NCBI RefSeq assembly: GCF_000740895.1
Contig: NC_025261.1
Location: forward strand, 372,001 to 436,000
DNA length: 64,000 nucleotides
From: Theileria orientalis strain Shintoku
Lineage: Eukaryota; Apicomplexa; Aconoidasida; Piroplasmida; Theileriidae
Reading direction: 5' to 3'
A program made the position numbers and the translations under genes. Shown one piece after another: positions 22,618-32,586 of the stretch. Positions within the stretch are counted from its first letter, which is position 1. Every line of letters starts with the position of its first letter. The notes under the pieces are model-generated. The model was not told the DNA's origin. It ran no database searches and worked only from the letters and a program-made list of their open reading frames with translations.

Positions 22618-23265
22618 ATGATTCCACTCGATGTCGTTGAGCCTGTAGGAGACGACCTTTCCATAACCAAGTTTAAAAGCTACAAGTAATTACACACATA
22701 TTTTCACCTTTTTATTAAATTTTGTTCATTATGATCGATTATTTAATTTATTGAATTGCTGTGTGCTTTACTCAATGTGGTTACACATTTAATATTTTTA
22801 TAGACTGTTTCAAAGAGGGTTTACGAAATCGAATTTGGTCACTTGCTATATGGCATTGTTCTCATGTTTTTTAACCGACCTCATCTGTTTGTATGTTCCT
22901 CTCATTCAATACACCGACCTGTCGATAGTAAGTTTCATCACCTTAAATAATTTTATGACATATTGTTGACCGGGTTTATAGATTGGAGCATTGGATTTGT
23001 TTGCAAGGAACCAGGAAAATAAGGTTTCAGTTTTCTACTACTGTAATATAGTCCACTCGCTGGTGTTGTACTCTGGGATTTTAGTCTCACTTTTTTGCAA
23101 CAATCCACTGGTATGTGTATATATAAATAAATATTTTTGTGAATGTTCGAGTATCTTGTTTAATTTTAACAGTGTACATTGTATATATAGTTTTGGGATA
23201 TATTAAGAAACTGGATTAACGTTGGAATCGTATTGACTCTTTTGGCATTGCCGTTCAACAGGTAG
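22618..23265 (+). CDS. Small multi-pass membrane protein, unknown function
   Basis: Four exons inferred from in-phase splice sites: MIPLDVVEPVGDD... SYK joined to LFQRGFTKSN (acceptor at 22802), then IIGALDLFARN, then FWDILRNWINV, with a stop TAG at 23263-23265. The product is about 150 residues with four hydrophobic segments: CYMALFSCFLTDLICLYV, then SLVLYSGILVSLF, then NVGIVLTLLALPF. It is not in a family I recognise. The last AACAGGTAGG could also be a splice donor, so the true C-terminus is uncertain. Confidence 0.6.
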
Positions 23266-23588
23266 GTTTTGAAGGTCGAATACAGTCTCCTTTAGGAAGA
23301 ACTTCGTTTTCAAAATAACTTCATCGCTAATAAACAGTATCTCTAGTTCATAATTTATATCTTCAGTTATTTGTTTGAGGATTAGGTTCAATTTCAAGTT
23401 CTTAAATGACTAACATATTTCAATTTGTTAAATGTGTTTTTGTATTAAAACGAATAAATATGTTTGTTGAATCACTATTGATTTAAACTTAAATTCTTTG
23501 CCATGGGGTACTGCTTTAATTTATTTTCATTTTACTTGTTATTTTCATAGATTTGTTTTATATATGTTTAAATATTTGTTTTAATAAA

Positions 23589-24272
23589 ATGACTGAGATT
23601 AATTTTTGCCCAGAATGGTTTGTTTCTTATTCATTTTAGATATTTTTGTGTTATTTACTTGTTCGTATACTTTCCCTTTTTTAACTACTTAAATACCTAC
23701 ATTTTTAATTTATTATTGTTCTAACATTCATTTTTAGCAATAATATTCTCTATGCAAAGGCTGACACACGCAAACAGCAGCTGAGATACTTTTGTCGGCA
23801 GTGTGACTTCTCCAGAGTCTCAGATTCTAATAGTTCCTCCGATAATTGTATATATCGCACCAGCTACCACTTTAGCGGAAAGTACGTTTTGTGTTTGTGG
23901 TCTTTTATTCATTTGTTTTAAGGCCGTTTTATTATTTAATTTAGGGAGGACATCTTTGTTTCGCCTCAGGTTGTTAAGGATCCCACTCTTGGGAGGACGA
24001 CCCGTTGGAAGTGCCTGAAGTGCGGACATCAGAAGGCAGTGTTCTTTCAGCTGCCTGAAAGAGTCACTGACGACGCCATGATGCTCGTTTTCGTCTGCAC
24101 CAACCCCGGGTGCGGCTACTATTCTAAGCAGCTCCACGACGACGGCAAGGTTGAACTGACCAACGAGTTTGGCAACTTCGACAAGTCCAAGTTCCAGCAA
24201 ATTGACCGCAAGAGGGAGAGGCCTCTCGATTTAGAGGATGTCCAGGAAAATGAGATGGAGTCGTTTTTTTAA
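23589..24272 (+). CDS. RPB9: RNA polymerase II subunit RPB9
   Basis: Three exons: MTEINFCPE plus CNNILYAKAD joined across a donor in TG|GTTTG, then SGK joined to EDIFVSP. The N-terminal zinc ribbon is FCPEC...YFCRQC, the second is WKCLKCG...VCTNPGCG. RPB9 contributes to polymerase II start-site choice, proofreading and TFIIS response. The region VKDPTLGRT between the ribbons is the normal linker. After the second ribbon there is an unusual extension of about 55 residues, acidic and lysine-rich (DVQENEMESFF at the end), where the protein usually stops shortly after the last Cys. Confidence 0.92.
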
Positions 24273-24417
24273 CACCTTGTCGCCGTGTATTTTAAAGTTT
24301 GTTGCCGATACCGATCTGTTATAGGCATTGAATCCCCTTAGTCCACTTGTAAACCGACTCCGCTAATATGATCGCAACTCATGAGGTTTACCTATCATGT
24401 ACTGTGTATTTTACACA

Positions 24418-24869
24418 TTAACTTGAGTATTTTTCAAGCAGTTGCTCGTAGGTGTAGTTCTCCTCGGGCTTACCGGTGTCCTTGTTGACAAAATTGTGCA
24501 GCCTAGAGGTCCATAGCAAGAAGCTCTTCCTAGACTCAACATTGGGTGGTATCTGCTTATAAATGGGAACGAGGCCTTCTCTGCATATTGAGCATGGGTA
24601 GAGCCTAGCAAAGGAGTGTAGAAATCCCAAATACCTCAGCTTCGTATCTTCGTCCTGAAAATTATTGATAAATACAGTCTGGTGTTATATATAATTTAAG
24701 GTATGGACCGTACTGGTTTTTCTGGGTATTGTGTAGCGATTGTGTGTAGAAAAAGCCACCCGGCGTTTCCCAGCTCCGTACGATCGGGAGGGTAGTTATC
24801 GAGTAATTTTGAGGACGGATCTCTATCATAACAGGAAGGATCTACACATCTTTTATAGTTATCCTCCAT
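24418..24869 (-). CDS. ERV1: Mitochondrial sulfhydryl oxidase ERV1/ALR
   Basis: Two exons on the minus strand: MEDNYKRCVDPSC... ATQYPEKP joined to DEDTKLRYL. ERV1/ALR is the FAD enzyme that reoxidises MIA40 in the intermembrane space. The FAD-binding signatures are ELGNAGWLFLHTIATQYP, the active-site CxxC in LYPCSICREG, and TSRLHNFVNKDTGKP. A CX4C (RCVDPSC) near the N-terminus may be the shuttle pair. The structural disulfide normally following the GKP motif lacks its Cys here (EENYTYEQLL). About 130 residues, in the range of the short protist forms. Convergent with RPB9. Confidence 0.9.
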
Positions 24870-24880
24870 TAAACAAAACA

Positions 24881-26026
24881 CTAATAACACATATAGTGAG
24901 CCCAGTAAATTATGAGGTTAGGCGGTGTTAGAATTCTCGCAAACGACTTTGGCAACGGAATTTGTAGATCTAAAACGAGTGTGTTAATTAATAATTTTTG
25001 ATGATTGTTGCTAATAGGTAGTATATGGCTTAGCTCTAACTCTGGTTTTTTTTCACCAGATGTGTCGACTTTGACTGGCTGCTTAGGAGTTATTAATCTT
25101 TGAATCTACACATAATTCAGTTTTTTAATTTAAAAATATATTAAAGTGCTTTTACCTCGTTTTGCATACTCCTTATTTGATCCTACATTGTTATTTATGA
25201 CGTTGTTCACTCACCTCTATTGACTTAACTCTCGACCTGGAAATTTCTAAGAATAATATTATTTAAAACGTTTATCTTGATGAACCAACCTTCCATCTTC
25301 ATTCTGTGTAGCTCTTCCTAAAATGATTAACTGATTAGTTGGGTGATTGGATGATATATTTAGGTAATGGTACCGTTTAAATTTGTGAAATGAATAAAAT
25401 TAGGGTTATTAATATAAATATCTATTACTTCGAAGTAGTCTTCATCTGATTCATCTGTAAATGAGGCAAGTTCAGAAGTGTTGTTAACTATATCGTCGAC
25501 GTTCTGAATTAATAAATGTGTTTTCAACCGTTGAATTGTGAATTTATTCGTAAAAACTTACCTCTTTGACATCTATTGATATTTTTGACTGAGGTGTAGA
25601 TCTTTTAAGTTGAGTAACGTACAGACTCTCCCTATTGTGTAATAAGTGTGTATGGTTATGATTCAAAGTAAATATCATTTGGGCACATGTTTTTACAATT
25701 ATTATTGAACAGCGTACCTTATTTTCCCCTCATTTGCAGGTTCAGCTACTTGGATGAATCGTTCATGTGTGTAGTTGTTGTTAGGAAGGTCCTTAATTAC
25801 ATCCTTAAATTTAGCAACTTCGGTCTTTGTAAGCTTATATAGTTCCTCAAATTCCTAAAAGTTCGTATATTATTTAAAATGGAGTTACTTTTATTGTTCC
25901 TCTTGCCTTCTTTATGGTATCATTCAAATCTAACAAGATTTGGTCCTTTTTTGGTATTGATTTAGAGAAAACACATGATTTTATGAATAATAAATATAAT
26001 ATAAAACAGTTGTGATTGAAATTCAT
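24881..26026 (-). CDS. Secreted coiled-coil protein built from eight small exons
   Basis: Not visible as any long open frame. Exons on the minus strand: 26026-25889, 25854-25718, 25631-25562, 25503-25429, 25317-25290, 25246-25215, 25182-25156, 25105-24881. They sum to 732 nt, keep frame at every junction and end in TAG, giving 243 residues. The N-terminus MNFNHNCFILYLLFIKSCVF looks like a signal peptide. The body is charged and helical (KKDQILLDLNDTIKKA, EFEELYKLTKTEVAKF, EELHRMKMEE) and the end is hydrophobic (LVLDLQIPLPKSF... LIIYWAHYMC). Introns are 32-100 bp and three exons are only 27-32 nt. I do not recognise the family; the exon phases and signal peptide make a real secreted or vacuolar protein likely. 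Confidence 0.65.
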
Positions 26027-26168
26027 GAAAATTATAAATAAATTGCATTAATGTGTAGCAACATGATAATCCAACACAACTTTGTGAAAATGTAGTATAA
26101 CTATTTCAAATATAATTTTAATGGCTTAAATATGTTTAATTATTTGATTTTTGTATTTTAAATTTAAA

Positions 26169-27240
26169 ATGGTTATATTTTATGATAGAAGTGCTCAGAT
26201 ATTGCTTCTAAAGAAGGAGTTCCCAAAACGTATGTTGCGATGATGAAATTTATTTTTAGTAAGGAGTTGGGGATTCAGACCAACAGTTTTTGGTATTCCG
26301 ATTAGTTGTTTCTTTGGTAGATCAAAATGTGTTTTGGAAATGTTAGCGATTTGTATTTTTTTTTACACATCAACTATAGGACGATTCCCAGGGAGTATCC
26401 AGCGCAGAAAGTGTCATTCAAGTTACTAAATCCGATTCCTCATAAGTGGGCCCAGGGAAACATAATCAGGTAATATACAGTCGTATTGGATAGTTGAAGT
26501 AATCAGTCCTTCAATGCTGTTTAGGTGTCCTAATGAGTTGTATGAGAAGCCCTTAGTCGACGTAGTGTGGGAAGTTGTTTCAAATTTTGAAGACTATGAC
26601 AAATACGTGTCTGGCAAAAGACTCCATGAAGATGATACTGGACAACAAGATAAATACGTTGAATCATTTACTAAGTTAAAACAGGATATTGTTCACGGAC
26701 TTAATAACGCTCCTCACGAAGCAATTCCACAAGTCAATTCACTTGGGTACTTTTGAATATAATTTACCCCTATGTTTAGGGAGGAAAGAGTAAAAGAGGC
26801 ATTAAAATCCGACACTGAAGTCTATAGACTTATATACAAGTGCAAAAGTGTACGTTTTATGAGCACATATAATAATTTAGATATCGGAGGTAGTAAATGA
26901 AATCAAGATGAGGCTCGATGAAAATGAAAAGACAGTGTCAAATTATTTGAGGGATATTAGAAAAAAAGAGAATATATTAACGGATATTTTCGACAGTTTG
27001 GACTACATAAAAAAGTTTTATAACGAATATGGATTGGATTTTAATTCTAATTCCAAAAAAATGGTCAGAAAGGCACTAAAGAAAGATATTGCTGACTTAG
27101 AAGAAAAAATTAAGCTTAAAAAGGAATTGTTACTCGGAGGTCAAAGAAAATATGAGCAGGTTAAGGATGAATTATATAATTGTTACAATAACTTGAATTT
27201 GCTCTACGCACTTAATATCGCATTGAAAACTTCAAGTTGA
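26169..27240 (+). CDS. Coiled-coil hypothetical protein, multi-exon
   Basis: Starts at MVIFYDRSAQILLLKKEFPK. Several exons follow. Clear parts are VSFKLLNPIPHKWAQGNIIR joined to CPNELYEKPLVDVVWEVV, then SLGEERVKEALKS, ISEVVNEIKMRLDENEK, and a long C-terminal helix with heptad character (KKDIADLEEKIKLKKELL) up to the stop at 27240. The splice between about 26230 and 26400 is not resolved: the obvious donors and the acceptor at 26380 disagree in phase, while an acceptor near 26405 would fit. Function is unknown; kinetochore or organelle-linker roles would be guesses. It is divergent from the secreted coiled-coil gene with about 140 bp between starts. Confidence 0.55.
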
Positions 27241-27373
27241 AGTATCTGTTTGACACAATTTGTTTCCTTAAAATGATACAAACGGTAATTACATAATGTG
27301 TATTATATAATATATTAAAATTAGCGTATGACTAAACATTATTTAAAATTTTTAAATTAAAAAAATATTGATA

Positions 27374-28198
27374 TTAGTTAGTAGTTGCGGCCATCTCGAG
27401 CATCCTCAATTCTTCCTTCTCTAAATCCTCCTGTCGACTCCTTTTCATTTCTTCAATATCAAGTTCGGATAGTCTAAAGTAGAAATAAGGTTTTTTGGTC
27501 GAACTCCAACCGTCATGTTTGAAGAAAAAGAGTTCTTTGTGAGAATTCTCATCCTTGATGTGCAAATGAAGCATTCTTGGATTGTTTCTGTGCCCATGAA
27601 TTATAACAGATGTGCATTTATGTGAGGTGCTTGGTCTTCTCCAAATAAGTTCATCGTCGTCCGTAATATTGGTTATAACGAATCTTTCACGCGGAATGAC
27701 CACAGTTGCTGGAAGCCCAAAAAAATTGTGTTTCTGCGTCAAGAACACAGAAGTGTCGAAACTGTCATTTAGATCTATGGGTCTTTCAACTTCCAGTCGT
27801 CCTAGCAATAAACCAAACTCGGCTAAGCTTATTTCGAACCAATTATATCCACGTTTTTGATAGTATCGTGTTCTGCTCGTAATGTCACTGTGTAAATATA
27901 AGTACCCAATTTGGTATTTATTATTTAAACTATAAACCTTGAACACATATAGGTGCTTTCCTGATCTCGTTCCGTCCCAAATAGTGTATGCTGAATCCAT
28001 AAGTTTTTTAATGTTCTGGCATCTAAGTGCTACAAAGGTCGATAACACTAACCCCTTGTATCGTTCTTTCAATACTGAGTAGCAAGCATCCTTTGAATAG
28101 TCTGAAATATTAAGAGTCTGGTAGTCGTTAGCCTTTACAAAAATGTTTATAAAATATATAATGAATAATAATAGCAGATTTGCTTTATTTATGCCCAT
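27374..28198 (-). CDS. Secreted FAINT-like (DUF529) protein, cluster member 1
   Basis: Single exon, 274 residues. A signal peptide is clear (NLLLLFIIYFINIFVKAND). Two FAINT-like units follow: one around residues 55-125 with KLMDSAYTIWDGTRSG, KHLYVFKVY and YYQKRGYNWFEI; another around 165-245 with ELIWRRPS, CTSVIIHG, LHLHIKD and FFFKHDGWSS. FAINT domains are an expanded Theileria family found in proteins secreted by the parasite; individual functions are mostly unknown. It has an extended Lys/Glu C-terminus ending MLEMAATTN that the others lack, and is the most diverged of the five. It sits at the downstream end of a same-strand tandem array. Confidence 0.72.
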   Translation of the reverse strand: MGINKANLLLLFIIYFINIFVKANDYQTLNISDYSKDACYSVLKERYKGLVLSTFVALRCQNIKKLMDSAYTIWDGTRSGKHLYVFKVYSLNNKYQIGYLYLHSDITSRTRYYQKRGYNWFEISLAEFGLLLGRLEVERPIDLNDSFDTSVFLTQKHNFFGLPATVVIPRERFVITNITDDDELIWRRPSTSHKCTSVIIHGHRNNPRMLHLHIKDENSHKELFFFKHDGWSSTKKPYFYFRLSELDIEEMKRSRQEDLEKEELRMLEMAATTN

Positions 28199-28671
28199 TA
28201 TGTCTATTGTTTAACATTAAGGGACAGATGATAATTAAAAAATTGTATGTAACAAAGGCATTCAAAAACTTAATATGGACTGCATCTAAGTAAAGTAAAT
28301 TGGTTATGAAGATCAGAAATTTATATCAAATTGGAATAATGGTATGCCTTTGGTATATTTATGCTAGATGAATAATTCATAGATCTTAAATGTTAAGATC
28401 ATTTTTTTGGAACTAGATACCAAACTACACAACTAATATAATTAATAGTGTTTGATTTTAAGATTTGAGGTACTAATGAATTTGTGATAATCGATGTTTG
28501 TATTTTAAGTCTAACTCCACTAAATTGTGTAATGGCTTTTAAAATAATATATTGTATATACCAAAATGTTAAAACATTTAATATATGAAATACATGATTT
28601 AACAGTTTGATTCAAAACAGCTACTTCAATCGTTATATTTCATTTAACATACACTCAAGTAATATTCACAG
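28199..28671. other. AT-rich spacer in the FAINT cluster
   Basis: About 470 bp, very AT-rich. It presumably holds the promoter of cluster member 1 and the 3' end of member 2. Nothing else is seen. Confidence 0.5.
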
Positions 28672-29457
28672 TTATACAGTTTTGGTTCTTTTTAGTTTTT
28701 GCTTTTCCTCCGAATCCATGTTATTCAAAACATGATAAAAATATTCTTTGGTAACCGGTATGAAATCGCCGTTACAATTAGCTAGGAAAATTTCTCCTTG
28801 TGTATGTGTTTGCTTTATATTCAAATGAACTAACCTTAAATCATCCTGTTGCCCGTGAAATATAATAGAAGTACATTTACCACTTCCAAACTTTTGCTCC
28901 CAAAGTATATCGAAACCATAAGATACAGATATTACGTCATATTTGTCATAGGGGATAATTACATAAGCCATCAAGCCGTAAAGATCATGACTTTGAACCA
29001 TAAAAATGTCTGTATCGATTTCCTCACTCAAGTCTATACAACGTTCTCTGATCAGTTTCTCCAACTTATATTGGAATAAAGCTTGAGTAATTTTCCTGTA
29101 TCCATTTGGAACCTTTTCATAATATCTTGTATAAAAAAAGGTGTTGCCAACTGAGTATATATAGGCTAGTTTATTGATACCTTGGCGCCTATACATTTTA
29201 AAAAGTGATAGTCTTGTCCCAGGAATTGTGGCCTCCCATATAGCATAAGCTCCATCGATTATTTTGGTAATGTTGTCGATTCTGCTTGCCAGATATGTAG
29301 TAACTGAAAATCCCGGTAGTTTTTCGTGAAAGTGCATTGATATTGAATCATCTACATTTCCTGCTATGTTTAAAACATTTGGTGGGTTGGCGTGAACAAA
29401 GGTGGTCAACGGACTATATTTTATTAACAATATAAAGATATAAACGTAAAGAATCAT
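28672..29457 (-). CDS. Secreted FAINT-like (DUF529) protein, cluster member 2
   Basis: Single exon, 261 residues. The N-terminus MILYVYIFILLIKYSPLTTF is a likely signal peptide. Same plan as its neighbours: GAYAIWEATIPG with SLFKMYRRQG and YYEKVPNGYRKI in the first unit; CIDLSEEIDTDIFMVQ in the middle; DILWEQKFGSGKCTSIIFHG and LVHLNIKQTHTQGEIF in the second. No transmembrane segment after the signal, so secretion is expected. It shares the layout but no long exact nucleotide blocks with members 3 to 5. Confidence 0.75.
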   Translation of the reverse strand: MILYVYIFILLIKYSPLTTFVHANPPNVLNIAGNVDDSISMHFHEKLPGFSVTTYLASRIDNITKIIDGAYAIWEATIPGTRLSLFKMYRRQGINKLAYIYSVGNTFFYTRYYEKVPNGYRKITQALFQYKLEKLIRERCIDLSEEIDTDIFMVQSHDLYGLMAYVIIPYDKYDVISVSYGFDILWEQKFGSGKCTSIIFHGQQDDLRLVHLNIKQTHTQGEIFLANCNGDFIPVTKEYFYHVLNNMDSEEKQKLKRTKTV

Positions 29458-29939
29458 TATGCCTTGTTTTAAAAAATTAAAAATTATTTACAAAAGTGAA
29501 CAAAAGCAAATGATAGAATGTTAATTTATGAAACTATAGTAGTTTTGAGCCATTTGCAAAAGGCATTGTGATTTGACCAATGCTGTACCAAATTATCTAC
29601 GGGAAGGTAAAAAAAATGTAGATATACCTTTAAATATATTATAGATTAATTTGTAGATCTAGTAGTGTAATAAAAATTTTAAAATACACATTAGTCTGTT
29701 TATGTAAAAAATGCGTAAAAGACCATACCATGATATAAAATATAGATATGCTTTACACATAAATTTAAATCAAATTATTACAATTAAAGCAAGTCGATGC
29801 AAGATGAAATAAATAATCAGTGCACTAATTTATTAAAAAGAAAGTTATAAAACATTAAAATGACAAAATCAATGGTTTAACATTGATTCAATTTATTGGA
29901 TTTATTAATATTATCACAATGTGTTAGTAATATTAATAA
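29458..29939. other. AT-rich spacer; right part duplicated at 32185
   Basis: About 480 bp. The segment from 29808 onward, which is the 3' flank of cluster member 3, is identical to the 3' flank of member 5. The remainder shows nothing recognisable. Confidence 0.6.
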
Positions 29940-30209
29940 TTATAGATCATTATTATACATTTGGTTAACAATCATTTGATCATCAAGTTGATTCAAATAT
30001 TGATAAAATTGTTCTTTATCGGTTTGTTTCCAATCATCTTCATACTTTCTCATAAACATTTGTTTATGTGTATTATTTATTTTGAGATGAAGATGAATCA
30101 ATTGAGAATTTCGCAAATCTCCATGAACAATAATACAAGTACATTTATCCGAATCATTATTTCTTTCCCAAATTACATCAAAATCATCACAAACCGATAT
30201 AATATCATA
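29808..30209. repeat. Exact 402-bp duplicate of 32185-32586
   Basis: By eye the two segments match base for base across the 3' flank, stop codon and last 90 codons of members 3 and 5, with a constant offset of 2377. The match stops abruptly at both ends. Confidence 0.85.
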
Positions 30210-30725
30210 CATATGATATGGTATGAATACAGTTGATATCAGACCGTACAAATCGTGTGTTTGAATAAAGTATGTTCCGTCGTTCATATCACCAGTTAGA
30301 TCAAACATTCTCTGTTTTCTTACTTCTTGCATTTTCTTGTCGTATGTTATTTCACTTACTTGAACCCAATCATTTCCTTGTCTTTTAAAATATAATGTTC
30401 TTGGTCCAGTTGATCTTAATATGTATGCATAACACAATCTAGATCTACCGTACAATTGTGTTAGTTTTAGCATACATAGCAACTCTTCAGGGTGATCCGT
30501 ATTCCAAATAATTGAAGCGCCATCCATTACTTTTGTAACACTTTTTGTTATATTTGGGACATACGTAATATACTTTAACGGTCCTTCACCTTGCTTCAGT
30601 CTAAGTAACAGTAAATCTTTAGTTTCGTCAGATATGTTAAGAACTGTTTTGTGACGTGGAAATACACATAAACAAAAATTTAGTAATACTATACATTTAA
30701 TCAAAACAAGTATTGTATTATTCAT
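29940..30725 (-). CDS. Secreted FAINT-like (DUF529) protein, cluster member 3
   Basis: Single exon, 261 residues from ATG 30725 (MNNTILVLIKC); the reading frame extends three codons further with only a TTG. The hydrophobic start VLIKCIVLLNFCLCVF is a signal peptide. Unit 1: VMDGASIIWNTDHPEE, LLCMLKLTQLYG, YFKRQGNDWVQV. Unit 2: DDFDVIWERNNDSDKC, CIIVHGDLRN, LHLKINNTHKQMFM, YEDDWKQTDKEQFY. The last 90 codons and 3' flank are identical in nucleotides to member 5, while the N-terminal two thirds are clearly different, so the two genes have exchanged their 3' ends. Confidence 0.77.
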   Translation of the reverse strand: MNNTILVLIKCIVLLNFCLCVFPRHKTVLNISDETKDLLLLRLKQGEGPLKYITYVPNITKSVTKVMDGASIIWNTDHPEELLCMLKLTQLYGRSRLCYAYILRSTGPRTLYFKRQGNDWVQVSEITYDKKMQEVRKQRMFDLTGDMNDGTYFIQTHDLYGLISTVFIPYHMYDIISVCDDFDVIWERNNDSDKCTCIIVHGDLRNSQLIHLHLKINNTHKQMFMRKYEDDWKQTDKEQFYQYLNQLDDQMIVNQMYNNDL

Positions 30726-30734
30726 TTTAACCAA

Positions 30735-31214
30735 ACATAACTAAGCTTGAATATTATAAGTCAATGTCTGACATATTATTTCAAAATAACTAAAGAACAG
30801 TTAATCTCCGATGTCGGCCACTATTATAACGAACAAACAACCCTTTATACACACTTTATGTAGGTAGACTGCCAATTTTACACACACAACTTGAATTTTT
30901 AGATGTATTTATAGATCAAATAGTAAAAATCTAATGAATTTAATGAATACAAACTAATACAATAGGAATGTTAAATAAATATATCAAACAATATTGTTAA
31001 AGTTTGTGCTCTTATTATCAATTTGTTATAAACTTTCAATTATATACATACACATCGTCATATTAAACTTACTTTATAACAAACTAGTATAATAAATTAT
31101 ACACAAAATAAGGTGTAATAATGTATTTATTCAAAGATGAATAAAACAGACATTGAAAATGTTAACACCTGATTAGTAAATACATGAGTCAATTGACATT
31201 AAAAATCATACACC
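30735..31214. other. AT-rich spacer in the FAINT cluster
   Basis: About 480 bp, AT-rich, upstream of member 3 and downstream of member 4. Nothing recognisable is seen. Confidence 0.5.
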
Positions 31215-31988
31215 TTAAAAAGGTGTGTCTACATTATCTAATTTCTTGAGAAAGGAATAGAAATTAGTTTTATCGGTTTGTTTCCAATCATCTTCATACT
31301 TTCTCATAAACATTTGTTTATGTGTATTATTTATTTTGAGATGAAGATGAATCAATTGAGAATTTCGCAAATCTCCATGAACAATAATACAAGTACATTT
31401 ATCCGAATCATTATTTCTTTCCCAAATTACATCAAAATCATCACAAACCGATATAATATCATAAATATCATATGGAATAAAAACTAAAGTTTCTAATCCA
31501 TATAAACTAAGATCTTGGACATAAAAAGTATCATAATCAATATCACTTTTCAAATCAAAAATCCTTTCTTTTCTGAGTCTTTCTAACTTATAATCAAAAT
31601 AAAATTCTGGAATCTCATACCAATTGTGCTTTCGCCCTTCAAAAAATTTAGTTTTTCTAACGAGATTTCCTAAACTGTATACATACGCTAATTTGTTCCT
31701 TCCATAATATTTGTAAATCTTCAATAGCGACAAATATTCTCCGTTTGTTTTGGCCTCCCAAATTATAATTGCTCCGTCCATTACTTTTACAATACGGCTT
31801 CTCATCCTGGTCACGTATGTAATGATAGTTATTTTCCCGATCCTTTGAACCAATTTCATCAATAGATAGTCTTTGGTAACATCTCCGATGTTAAAATTTT
31901 GATTTCCTACCGACTTAGCGATTTCTATTGTACATCCGAAATACACGACGCAAAGCAGATCGTATATTTTCATAGTTACACAATTCAT
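31215..31988 (-). CDS. Secreted FAINT-like (DUF529) protein, cluster member 4
   Basis: Single exon, 257 residues. Signal peptide within YDLLCVVYFGCTIEIAKS. Unit 1: VMDGAIIIWEAKTNGE, LSLLKIYKYYGRNKLAYVYS, FFEGRKHNWYEI. Middle: RIFDLKSDIDYDTFYVQD. Unit 2: DDFDVIWERNNDSDKC through YEDDWKQTDK. The final residues (TNFYSFLKKLDNVDTPF) differ from members 3 and 5, whereas the 357 bp at 31269-31625 equal 32392-32748 in member 5. So member 4 supplied, or shares, the middle of the mosaic gene but not its end. Confidence 0.77.
   Translation of the reverse strand: MNCVTMKIYDLLCVVYFGCTIEIAKSVGNQNFNIGDVTKDYLLMKLVQRIGKITIITYVTRMRSRIVKVMDGAIIIWEAKTNGEYLSLLKIYKYYGRNKLAYVYSLGNLVRKTKFFEGRKHNWYEIPEFYFDYKLERLRKERIFDLKSDIDYDTFYVQDLSLYGLETLVFIPYDIYDIISVCDDFDVIWERNNDSDKCTCIIVHGDLRNSQLIHLHLKINNTHKQMFMRKYEDDWKQTDKTNFYSFLKKLDNVDTPF
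31269..31625. repeat. Exact 357-bp duplicate of 32392-32748
   Basis: Identical by eye at constant offset 1123; ends sharply inside the codons for the unit-1/unit-2 junction (YEI) on one side and the TDK codons on the other. The left 195 bp also match member 3. Confidence 0.85.
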
Positions 31989-32316
31989 TAAACAGGGTTT
32001 TATAGTTTTGTAGAATAATTCAAATGTGTTAAATGGAAAAAATTATAAAGTCAATTTTTAAATATTTATATAAGTTGAATGTTAAATAATAACATTTAAA
32101 AAAAATATGTGAATATAAAATGTTATAGAATAAACACATAAAACATAAAAATTGAAAATTATATAAAATATAAAATGATGTAGTAATAAATAATCAGTGC
32201 ACTAATTTATTAAAAAGAAAGTTATAAAACATTAAAATGACAAAATCAATGGTTTAACATTGATTCAATTTATTGGATTTATTAATATTATCACAATGTG
32301 TTAGTAATATTAATAA
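31989..32316. other. AT-rich spacer with duplicated 3' flank
   Basis: About 330 bp. Its right part (32185 onward) is the copy of the member 3 downstream flank. The rest is A/T-rich with no recognisable feature. Confidence 0.6.
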
Positions 32317-32586
32317 TTATAGATCATTATTATACATTTGGTTAACAATCATTTGATCATCAAGTTGATTCAAATATTGATAAAATTGTTCTTTATCGGT
32401 TTGTTTCCAATCATCTTCATACTTTCTCATAAACATTTGTTTATGTGTATTATTTATTTTGAGATGAAGATGAATCAATTGAGAATTTCGCAAATCTCCA
32501 TGAACAATAATACAAGTACATTTATCCGAATCATTATTTCTTTCCCAAATTACATCAAAATCATCACAAACCGATATAATATCATA
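32185..32586. repeat. Exact 402-bp duplicate of 29808-30209
   Basis: Partner of the repeat at member 3; covers the 3' flank and last 90 codons of member 5. Confidence 0.85.

Noticed and set aside
23203..23397. 64-codon minus-strand frame with a protein-like composition
   Set aside because: No ATG, no convincing upstream exon, and it overlaps the last exon of the plus-strand membrane protein; left out, although a short exon of an unseen gene is not fully excluded.
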